Part shown: one piece after another, positions 16,065-21,500 of the stretch
Layout of the letters: each line of letters opens with the position of its first letter
How positions within the stretch are numbered: the stretch's first letter is position 1
The notes under the pieces: model-generated
What the model saw: only the letters and a program-made list of their open reading frames with translations
Database searches by the model: none
Told to the model about the DNA's origin: nothing
Position numbers and translations under genes: made by a program
Assembly (NCBI GenBank): GCA_002390745.1
Contig: DGQK01000037.1
Location: 204-21,703, forward strand
Length of the DNA: 21,500 nucleotides
Source: Bacteroidetes bacterium UBA4416
GTDB taxonomy: Bacteria > Bacteroidota > Bacteroidia > B-17B0 > Aurantibacillaceae
Reading direction: 5' to 3'

Positions 16065-16499
16065 ATGAAATTTATTGACAGGATAAGAAACCTGAATCCA
16101 TCCTTGAGGAATGACAGAAAATCAATGGTCATTTCCGTTTTTGGATTAGTTTCATTTCTGTGTGTTGTTTTAATTCAAAGGGTAATAAGGCCACAACACA
16201 TTCAGCTTTCCGGCATTGAAATGTTTTTACAGGGAACACTTCCTAATTTTTTTGCTGCAACAGGAATCTGCTCAATTTCATTTTTGTATATGGCTATCGT
16301 TTTCAACGAAGGCAAATCAAATAATTCGTATAAAAAGCGTTTAGCTATTGCTGTTTTTTTTACTTTTTTGGGACTGACTTTGTGGGAAATAATTCAGAAA
16401 TTCATGGATTGCCCGATTGATTACGGAGACATTATTATGACCGCAGCAGGGTGTTTGCTGGCGGCCCTTTTTATTTGGATGGTCCATAAGTTTTGGTGA
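16065..16499 (+). CDS. Small multi-pass membrane protein, VanZ-like pattern
   Basis: 144 residues with four hydrophobic stretches: about 22-42 (MVISVFGLVSFLCVVLIQRVI), 59-78, 90-108 and 122-142. The segment LTLWEIIQKFMDCPIDYGDIIMTAAGCLL resembles the E-x-x-Q...D-x-x-D...G core of VanZ-like and related small membrane proteins, but the match is weak. Base composition is more AT-rich than the flanking peptidase and phospholipase genes, hinting at separate origin. It sits alone on the plus strand 144 bp after the DPP4 gene. The family's biochemical role is unclear, and no function is assigned. Confidence 0.7.
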   Translation: MKFIDRIRNLNPSLRNDRKSMVISVFGLVSFLCVVLIQRVIRPQHIQLSGIEMFLQGTLPNFFAATGICSISFLYMAIVFNEGKSNNSYKKRLAIAVFFTFLGLTLWEIIQKFMDCPIDYGDIIMTAAGCLLAALFIWMVHKFW

Positions 16500-16758
16500 A
16501 AAATCCTGGAAATGGCGAGCTATTGCTAAAACCGGGACTTGCAGTACTCAACGGCGTCCGGATGTGTAATAGGCATCTGAACCTAAGTAAAAGGTATAGG
16601 CGTGGCATTGGCCGCTGTTTGGGCGGAGCCGGAGCATGGTACTTTATCGCCCCAAATAATATCCTCGTCTTATTTAGTTTTGATCCTTAAGGAATATACT
16701 TATATTTGGTTGGATAGAAACCCCTGAATGAATTTAGGATTAATATGTTTGATATAGA
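16500..16758 (+). other. Intergenic stretch before the phospholipase gene
   Basis: The first 190 bp are GC-richer than the preceding gene and contain a 65-codon frame (16493-16690) overlapping its last codons; its translation (…RYRRGIGRCLGGAGAW…) has no recognisable domain and no signal or ribosome site. I treat it as non-coding, possibly a relic or structured element. The last part holds the phospholipase promoter. Confidence 0.4.
16679..16708 (+). promoter_or_regulatory. Predicted promoter of the phospholipase-porin operon
   Basis: TTTG (16679-16682), an 18-nt spacer and TATATTTG (16701-16708) exactly fit the Bacteroidota primary sigma consensus TTTG-N-TANNTTTG. Start of transcription would be near 16715, about 44 nt before the ATG at 16759. 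Confidence 0.65.
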
Positions 16759-17790
16759 ATGAGTGACTCTGAAGTGAAAAAAGTAGGGATCGCTTTGCAG
16801 GGCGGCGGTGCACATGGCGCTTTCACCTGGGGCGTGCTGGATAGGTTACTGGAAGTAGACCACCTGATTGCAGAATCGATGTGCGGTACCAGTGCCGGAG
16901 CAGTAAATGCCGTAACCTGCGCTTATGGCCTGCATGTAGGCGGACCCAAAGGTGCCAAGCAACTGCTGGAGCAATTGTGGCGCCGTATTGCCCAGGCAGG
17001 CGGCCTTTTTAAGCCCAGCGGCTTCGACAGGCTTTTTGGCGGCGGCGATATTTACAATTCGCCTGGTTATATGTTCTTCAATAACATGACGCAGTACATG
17101 TCGCCCTACAACTTTAATCCCTTTAATTACAACCCGCTTCGCGATATTCTGACCGACCTGATCGATTTCAACGAGCTGAAGCTGTACAATAAAAAGAAGC
17201 TGTTCATCTGCGCGACCAATGTGAAAACCAATCGCGCCAAGATCTTTACCAATAAGGAAATTACGGTAGATGCGGTGCTGGCCTCGGCCTGCCTGCCGTT
17301 TCTTTTCCAGGCCGTGAAGATCGACGGGGATTATTACTGGGATGGAGGCTATATGGGCAATCCGCCTATTTTCCCGATCATTACCAATACAACCCTGAGG
17401 GACATTGTGTTAATAAAGATTAATTCCATCAATATTAATTCCGTTCCGACCACAGCCCGCGATATTGCCGACAGGGTCAACGAAATCTCCTTCAACAGCA
17501 GCCTGATCAACGAAATGAAGCTGATCCATTACAGGAATGAGCTCATCCGCAACGGGATCCTGAAAACCGATGAAAAAGCAAACCGCGAGATCTTCGTGCA
17601 TACGATTTCCGGCTACGATGCCCTGAGCCAGCTCAGCTACAGCAGTAAAATGAACACGTCCTGGGATTTCCTGCTGAGTCTCAAGGAGCGGGGCCGCCAA
17701 ACGGCCACCAAGTGGCTGGAATCCGATTTCAACCAGGTGGGGATCAAATCGACCTTTGATGTGGAAGAGCATTTCTTCGATAAGTTGTAA
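16759..17790 (+). CDS. Patatin-like phospholipase
   Basis: Lipid acyl hydrolase with a Ser-Asp dyad, 343 residues. The oxyanion loop GGGAHGAF (15-22), the nucleophile elbow GTSAG (Ser45) and the DGGY motif (Asp195) are all in place, so the enzyme should be active. There is no signal peptide, so it is predicted cytoplasmic or recruited to the membrane. The GGGAHGAFTWGVLDRLL opening is typical of a widespread bacterial subgroup of unknown physiological substrate. The porin gene starts only 21 bp after its stop, and a consensus promoter precedes it, so they form an operon. A role in membrane lipid turnover is inferred from family alone. Confidence 0.92.
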   Translation: MSDSEVKKVGIALQGGGAHGAFTWGVLDRLLEVDHLIAESMCGTSAGAVNAVTCAYGLHVGGPKGAKQLLEQLWRRIAQAGGLFKPSGFDRLFGGGDIYNSPGYMFFNNMTQYMSPYNFNPFNYNPLRDILTDLIDFNELKLYNKKKLFICATNVKTNRAKIFTNKEITVDAVLASACLPFLFQAVKIDGDYYWDGGYMGNPPIFPIITNTTLRDIVLIKINSININSVPTTARDIADRVNEISFNSSLINEMKLIHYRNELIRNGILKTDEKANREIFVHTISGYDALSQLSYSSKMNTSWDFLLSLKERGRQTATKWLESDFNQVGIKSTFDVEEHFFDKL

Positions 17791-17811
17791 ATTTGTACCT
17801 TTCGGCCTTTA

Positions 17812-19668
17812 ATGCCTTTTTCAACTAATACGGTTAACGCGTTTCGTTTATGCGCCTGTTTTTTACTGGCCTGTATCATCTCGCCGGCGCAGGTGGTATA
17901 TATCACCGATAGCAGCCATGTGCGGACGCTTACCAATGAGGCCAGGGGCAATATGGAAGGCTTTCAGAACAACCCGACAGATACCAGCCTCACGGATTTT
18001 CAGAATTATTATCCCAGAAACAGCAGTGGGAACCTGGGCCTGCCGTCGGCTTCCCTCTTCCTGAAATACCAGCAGCGTTCACTGGGCTTCAAGTTTTATC
18101 AGCCGCCTTACGAGAACGATATGATCTATGAGGGGCAGGTGAAGTTCTACCAGACCAAAGGCCCTTACGGCAGCCTCACCGGTATTGCCGGTACCAAGCA
18201 GGAGCAGATGTTCCGCATGGTGTTTTCTCATACCTTTAAGAACAGGCTCAACCTGACGCTGCGCCTCAACCGCTACAGCAGCATCGGCTTTTACCGCAGG
18301 CAGGTAAGCTTTACGGATAACCTGTACACCTCTTCCAACTACACAAGTAAGAAGGGCAGGGCAGGCTATTACGGGTATTTTTTATTCAATAAATTAAAGC
18401 ACAACGAAAGCGGCGGAATCTCGAATGACTCCCTCTTTCAGATAAACCCACGCATTACCAAGCAGCTGCTTCCCGTCTACCTGAACCAGGCGCGGCGTGA
18501 AGTGCGCTTTACCACCGTGGAAATCAATCCGTGGTACAGGCTCAACGCCGTAGAAGACAGCTCCACGGTGCTGTCGCACATTGTGGATTATAAGCTGAAC
18601 TATACGGGAAACTATAGCAAGTACATCGATAACGGGCTGGCCACCGATCAGTACTATCCATACTATTACCTGGATACCGCTGCCACTATGGATTCCACGC
18701 ACTGGCGAACGATCAGCAACGCCGCGCATTATACCCTGAGGATCCGCCCCCTCTTCGCGAGCCTGCAACTGGGTATCAGGAATGAATTCACGCAGCTCCA
18801 CCAATACGACGATACCACGTTCATGAACAATAGCGTGGATGCCGGCCTCTTTGTCAATACCAGCAAATTCAATGCGTTTGTCAAAACCGCTTATATTTAC
18901 CAGGGATCAAATCAAAACGATTACCAGTTGGAGGCAGGCGTCAAATACCGTTTCAGAATTGCTTACAGCCTTTTCAAAGTCCCTTTTGAAGTACAGGCGA
19001 AGGCCGGCATCGAGAAGCGGCATGCGGATTATATTTATAATTCCATCTATAGCAATCATTTTGTGTGGAAGAATAATTTCTCTCCGACCGATAAGGCACA
19101 AGGCATGTTCAGCATCTCTACCACCGACAACCGTTTCAGCATGGGGGCTTATGTGCAGAATACGGATAATCAATTGTTCTTCAACAGCGATGCTACGCCG
19201 TCGCAGGCTCCAATTACGATTCAGAGCATGGCTTGCTTTATCCGGAAGGATATGCTTTTCTTTAAGCACCTGGGGCTCAATGCAGGTTATGTGTATCAGG
19301 CATCTACAGAGGAAAATGTGATCAGCGTGCCCGATCATGTGCTCAGTGGCTCCCTGTATTACCAGGGCAACCTGTTTAAAAAAGCCCTGAACCTGCAGGT
19401 AGGCTTTAGCTGCCAGTACTTCAGCAGTTTCTATGGCTATAATTACATGCCTGCCACCAATGTATTCTATACCCAAACCCGTGTCAGTGTAGGCGATTAT
19501 CCTTACGTTGATTTCTTCCTGAATGCACGCATCCGCCCGGTGAGGATCTTTGTGAAGATCGATCATGTGACGCAGGGCTTTATGGGAAGTCATTATTCCC
19601 TCGGGCCGGGCTATCTGCAAAACGACCGGGCTTTCAAGTTCGGCGTGAACTGGATTTTCTTTGATTAA
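17812..19668 (+). CDS. Putative outer-membrane porin (Porin_10-like)
   Basis: 618 residues with a signal peptide (FRLCACFLLACIISPAQ) and then repeated amphipathic beta strands rich in Tyr, Phe and Asn, as in outer-membrane barrels. The segment SLTDFQNYYPRNSSGNLGLPSASLFLKYQ, the GFKFYQPPYEND stretch and barrel strands such as NAFVKTAYIYQGSNQNDYQLEAGVKYRFRI match the putative porin family seen across Bacteroidota (PF14121-like). The protein ends in FGVNWIFFD, a strand with terminal aromatic residues recalling the BAM recognition signal. It is the second gene of the operon with the patatin-like phospholipase. The transported solute is unknown. Confidence 0.85.
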   Translation: MPFSTNTVNAFRLCACFLLACIISPAQVVYITDSSHVRTLTNEARGNMEGFQNNPTDTSLTDFQNYYPRNSSGNLGLPSASLFLKYQQRSLGFKFYQPPYENDMIYEGQVKFYQTKGPYGSLTGIAGTKQEQMFRMVFSHTFKNRLNLTLRLNRYSSIGFYRRQVSFTDNLYTSSNYTSKKGRAGYYGYFLFNKLKHNESGGISNDSLFQINPRITKQLLPVYLNQARREVRFTTVEINPWYRLNAVEDSSTVLSHIVDYKLNYTGNYSKYIDNGLATDQYYPYYYLDTAATMDSTHWRTISNAAHYTLRIRPLFASLQLGIRNEFTQLHQYDDTTFMNNSVDAGLFVNTSKFNAFVKTAYIYQGSNQNDYQLEAGVKYRFRIAYSLFKVPFEVQAKAGIEKRHADYIYNSIYSNHFVWKNNFSPTDKAQGMFSISTTDNRFSMGAYVQNTDNQLFFNSDATPSQAPITIQSMACFIRKDMLFFKHLGLNAGYVYQASTEENVISVPDHVLSGSLYYQGNLFKKALNLQVGFSCQYFSSFYGYNYMPATNVFYTQTRVSVGDYPYVDFFLNARIRPVRIFVKIDHVTQGFMGSHYSLGPGYLQNDRAFKFGVNWIFFD

Positions 19669-19830
19669 ATTTCCTGAGTTGACGGAGGTTCCTGATTCAC
19701 CGTACCTCAGATGCGGCGCTTATCCGGAATGGAATCGCTTTAATTTTTAGAACCTTTTTCTAAGGTGAAGCGTACAGGGCTGGCAAACGCGGGGCGGTGC
19801 GCTGTGAATTTTAATTTTTTTAGCTGAGTA

Positions 19831-19885
19831 CGAAAGAGCTTTTGTTTTCTTTCGGTTGCGAAGTTTAAAGAAACAGAAAGCTTAA
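19831..19885. terminator. Possible terminator between convergent porin and GluQ-RS genes
   Basis: An imperfect hairpin pairs AGCTTT..TTCTTT at its left with AAAGAA..AAAGCT at its right, leaving a four-position internal mismatch. The 260-bp gap 19669-19928 lies between two convergent genes and shows nothing else clear. No strong U-run follows on either strand, so the call is tentative. Confidence 0.3.
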
Positions 19886-19928
19886 TCCGGTATTTCGCTG
19901 TGTAGCGGCCTCGCCATAAGGTGGTAGG

Positions 19929-20816
19929 TTAAGGCAGTAGAAAAGCCAGATCCCTCCAATGTTTGAGCGGCCCGGAGAGGTGTAATTCCTTTCCAAGGCG
20001 TTCGTAAACCTCTTCTGCGGAGCAACCCTGCTTACGCAGGTAATGCACCGAGGTATCGCCCGCCGTTTTGGAGAGCTTGCGCTGATGGCTGTCCAGGATC
20101 AGCTGGTGATGGTAAAAAGCCGTGTTTAGAAAATGGTCTTCCTTTAAAAGCGACGCAATATGTAATTGTACCAATGTGGAAGGCCACAGATCTTGTCCAC
20201 GCACCACCAGGTCGATACCGAAATACACATCGTCTACAACAGAGCTGAGTTGGTAAGCGGGAAACCCGTCCTTCTTGCGGATGACGGGATCCTGCACGTC
20301 GTTTGGGAGTGCTGCGTTGAGGCAGGTGCCATCAAGGGTTTTTACAGAAACTGTTTGGGCGGATTCTGTATTCAGGCGCCAGGCAACATCCTGTGTGTCC
20401 AGCGCCAGGCCTTTGTGGCGGCAGGTGCCCCGGTAAGCGCCGTCAGTGCTTTGCTTCAGGATCTGAGCACGGGAGCAGCTACAGGCATAAACCAATCCCG
20501 AGTCAAGAAGTTTGTCTAAAGCCTGTTTGTAAAGATTCAACCGGTGGCGCTGGGAATAGTGGGATTCAAGTTCCTGAGCATCCTGCGGCCCTTCTGTCCA
20601 GGGAAGATCAAGAAAACGTAAGGTGTCAAAAATGTCCTGAATATAATCCGGGTTGGCCCGTTCGCGGTCCATATCGTCGATGCGCAGCAGGATGCCGGCG
20701 CCGGTTCTTTCCGCCAGGGCAGCGGTGAGCGCAAAGGAAAAGATATTTCCTAAGTGCAGGTAGCCGCTGGGAGTAGGGGCGAAGCGGGTTTTACGAAATA
20801 GGCCGGCAGAAGCCAT
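19929..20816 (-). CDS. gluQ: Glutamyl-queuosine tRNA(Asp) synthetase
   Basis: A truncated class I aminoacyl-tRNA synthetase paralogue that activates glutamate and attaches it to the queuosine at position 34 of tRNA-Asp. At 295 residues it contains only the catalytic half of GluRS, with no anticodon-binding domain. Seen motifs: RFAPTPSGYLHLGN (11-24, HIGH equivalent), LRIDDMDRERA (44-54), the zinc-site residues Cys112, Cys114, Tyr128 and Cys132, and RKLSKT (246-251, KMSKS equivalent). ATG at 20816. It is divergent from the tRNA-Asp gene, which starts 80 bp away and encodes the substrate of this very enzyme. The intervening 80 bp must hold both promoters. Confidence 0.92.
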   Translation of the reverse strand: MASAGLFRKTRFAPTPSGYLHLGNIFSFALTAALAERTGAGILLRIDDMDRERANPDYIQDIFDTLRFLDLPWTEGPQDAQELESHYSQRHRLNLYKQALDKLLDSGLVYACSCSRAQILKQSTDGAYRGTCRHKGLALDTQDVAWRLNTESAQTVSVKTLDGTCLNAALPNDVQDPVIRKKDGFPAYQLSSVVDDVYFGIDLVVRGQDLWPSTLVQLHIASLLKEDHFLNTAFYHHQLILDSHQRKLSKTAGDTSVHYLRKQGCSAEEVYERLGKELHLSGPLKHWRDLAFLLP

Positions 20817-20847
20817 AAAAAAATCGTGTAAAATAAATACGAAGGTA

Positions 20848-20878
20848 TTGTTTATTTCCCTTTTTTATAGTTTCTTTG
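20848..20878 (+). promoter_or_regulatory. Predicted tRNA-Asp promoter
   Basis: TTG (20848-20850), a 20-nt spacer and TTTCTTTG (20871-20878, one change from TANNTTTG) fit the Bacteroidota promoter. Start of transcription would be about 20885, some 12 nt before the mature tRNA 5' end. Confidence 0.5.
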
Positions 20879-20896
20879 CCGTCAGAACACAAAAAC

Positions 20897-20970
20897 GGTT
20901 TGGTAGTTCAGCTGGTTAGAATGCCGCCCTGTCACGGCGGAGGTCGCGGGTTCGAGTCCCGTCCAGACCG
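20897..20970 (+). tRNA. tRNA-Asp (anticodon GTC)
   Basis: Full cloverleaf. Acceptor arms GGTTTGG (20897-20903) and CCAGACC (20963-20969) pair with one G-U; discriminator G at 20970; the CCA end is not encoded. The anticodon stem CCGCC/GGCGG (20924-20928 with 20936-20940) holds the loop CTGTCAC with anticodon GTC at 20931-20933. The T arm is GCGGG-TTCGAGT-CCCGT. The wobble G34 of this tRNA is the known queuosine site, and the enzyme that glutamylates it is encoded next door. Confidence 0.97.
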
Positions 20971-20971
20971 C

Positions 20972-21010
20972 AAAGTCCTTGAAAACAGACGTTTTCAAGG
21001 ACTTTTGCTT
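20972..21010 (+). terminator. Terminator of the tRNA-Asp gene
   Basis: A perfect 15-bp stem, AAAGTCCTTGAAAAC (20972-20986) with GTTTTCAAGGACTTT (20991-21005), 4-nt loop, then TGCTTTT. The identical hairpin is repeated at 21203-21241. Confidence 0.85.
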
Positions 21011-21013
21011 TTC

Positions 21014-21133
21014 ATGCATTACGTATACATTATATAGAGTATCGGCTTTGAAAAGAGAAAAACAGATCACGAAGCTTAATGCAAGGTCTTTGTCAAAACT
21101 GATTATTCAGATACGAATATCGTTTCTGCATGA
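21014..21133 (+). pseudogene. Collapsed GIY-YIG nuclease gene
   Basis: Begins with the same ATG and seven codons (MHYVYII) as the intact copy at 21245, then hits TAG because 140 bp present in the intact copy (21268-21407) are missing here. The rest (21037-21128) is about 96% identical to 21408-21500: three substitutions and one deleted A. The deletion junction has a single shared A and puts the two parts out of frame, and the lost piece contains the YIG half of the active site and the catalytic arginine. The remaining C-terminal part, including ALKREKQI, is in another frame and ends in a TGA at 21131-21133 in the original frame. Confidence 0.85.
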
Positions 21134-21137
21134 GTGT

Positions 21138-21201
21138 GGTAGAATGAAGCCTGTCACGTCTCGTCACTGGTGACGAGAGGGTTCGAGTCCCGTCCAGACC
21201 G
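21138..21201 (+). pseudogene. Partial tRNA-Asp copy with a palindrome inside
   Basis: GGTAGAATG (21138-21146) resembles the D-arm end of the intact gene, CCTGTCACG (21150-21158) keeps the anticodon loop with GTC, and from GGG at 21179 through the discriminator G (21201) it is identical to the intact gene. The acceptor 5' strand and most of the D arm are absent. The anticodon 3' stem and variable loop are replaced by a 20-nt palindrome (21159-21178, arms TCTCGTCAC/GTGACGAGA). It cannot fold as a normal tRNA. Confidence 0.85.
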
Positions 21202-21202
21202 C

Positions 21203-21241
21203 AAAGTCCTTGAAAACAGACGTTTTCAAGGACTTTTGCTT
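21203..21241 (+). terminator. Second copy of the tRNA-Asp terminator
   Basis: Identical to 20972-21010, part of the 89-bp exact repeat 20948-21036 = 21179-21267. It ends only 3 nt before the ATG of the intact GIY-YIG gene. Confidence 0.8.
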
Positions 21242-21244
21242 TTC

Positions 21245-21500
21245 ATGCATTACGTATACATTATATATTCGGAACACTACGGGATTTATTACAAAGGTGA
21301 AACTGAAAACCCTTTACGCAGATTGGATGCCCATAATCAGGGTCTGTCTGAGTACACCAAAAATAAAGGCCCCTGGATCCTGGTTTTTGTTGAGGAACAT
21401 ATCGACAGAGCATCGGCTTTGAAAAGAGAAAAACAGATCAAGAAGCTTAATGCAAGGTCTTTGTCAAAACTGATTAATTCAGATACTAATATCGTTTCTG
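21245..21500 (+). CDS. Small GIY-YIG nuclease (3' end outside window)
   Basis: Frame from the ATG at 21245 gives 85 visible codons with no stop before the window end; the homologous sequence of the collapsed copy predicts two more codons, Ala and a TGA, for 86 residues. Motifs of the single-domain GIY-YIG (URI/YhbQ-like) family are present: Y-V-Y-I-I-Y at 3-8 (GIY strand), YYKGETENPLRRLDAHN at 15-31 (YIG strand with Arg26 and His30), and ALKREKQIKKLN at 58-69 with the metal-binding Glu62. Such domains cut DNA in homing endonucleases, UvrC and restriction enzymes; the small stand-alone proteins have no proven role. The ATG directly follows the tRNA terminator, so expression needs read-through or a hidden promoter. 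No partner gene is visible. Confidence 0.85.
   Translation, partial: MHYVYIIYSEHYGIYYKGETENPLRRLDAHNQGLSEYTKNKGPWILVFVEEHIDRASALKREKQIKKLNARSLSKLINSDTNIVS

Noticed and set aside
18907..19620. 237-codon minus-strand ORF
   Set aside because: Antisense to the porin barrel region; low-complexity His/Ile-rich translation typical of a shadow frame.
20882..21070. 62-codon minus-strand ORF containing WTGLEPATSAVTGRHSNQLNYQ-type sequence
   Set aside because: It is the antisense translation of the tRNA-Asp gene, a well-known false protein in databases.
20979..21173. Plus-strand ORF of 64 codons spanning the tRNA terminator
   Set aside because: Starts with TTG inside the terminator stem and reads the C-terminal half of the collapsed GIY-YIG gene in a shifted frame; not a functional gene.
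20897..21500. Idea that the right edge is a classical integrative element att site pair
   Set aside because: The repeated tRNA 3' end would fit attL/attR, but only 231 bp separate the copies and no integrase is present; a tandem module duplication explains the data better, though a larger element to the right cannot be excluded.
1..21500. CRISPR array, prophage or insertion sequence
   Set aside because: No regularly spaced repeats, cas genes, phage structural genes or transposase could be found on either strand.

Overview
The window looks like a chromosomal segment from a Bacteroidota genome, most likely Chitinophagaceae or a close relative. The evidence is a type B gliding/T9SS sorting domain (CHU_C), a periplasmic ligand-sensing propeller histidine kinase of the LytS type, an S46 dipeptidyl-peptidase, a putative porin of the Porin_10 kind, promoters fitting the Bacteroidota pattern TTTG-N18-20-TANNTTTG, and mostly weak Shine-Dalgarno sites. 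The assignment rests on recognised families only; no search was run.

Layout. 1-448: 3' end of an unrecognised gene. 616-2560: an AT-rich insert-like stretch holding a DUF262/DUF1524 (GmrSD-like) defence nuclease on the minus strand, bordered by a REP-like palindrome on one side and a 122-bp inverted-repeat structure plus a terminator on the other. 2579-4729 (minus): an S46 dipeptidyl-peptidase with the DPP11-type arginine and a promoter overlapped by a 16-bp direct repeat. 4946-6803 (minus): overlapping lpxK and purine nucleoside phosphorylase genes. 7038-9263 (minus): a CHU_C-sorted surface protein followed 3 bp later by a secreted PHB-depolymerase-type esterase. 9325-13579 (minus): a sensor kinase and a LytTR response regulator, split by a 577-bp gap that contains two facing REP-like palindromic units and a terminator.

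13737-15920 (plus): a DPP4-type S9 peptidase. 16065-16499: a small membrane protein. 16759-19668: a patatin-like phospholipase and a putative outer-membrane porin, probably one operon from a clear promoter at 16679-16708. 19929-20816 (minus): GluQ-RS, which glutamylates queuosine in tRNA-Asp, divergent from and only 80 bp away from a tRNA-Asp(GUC) gene at 20897-20970.

The right edge (20897-21500) is the most unusual part. It has the intact tRNA-Asp gene with its terminator, a collapsed GIY-YIG nuclease gene, a second partial tRNA-Asp whose T-arm, acceptor 3' strand and terminator match the first exactly over 89 bp, and then an apparently intact GIY-YIG nuclease gene running off the end. This looks like a tandemly duplicated tRNA-Asp/GIY-YIG module, possibly a small selfish element that uses the tRNA gene as its landing site.

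Together the coding genes describe an envelope- and nutrient-focused region: two complementary dipeptidyl-peptidases (predicted acidic and proline specificity), a secreted esterase, a T9SS surface protein, lipid A synthesis, purine salvage, a phospholipase and a porin, with one two-component system.
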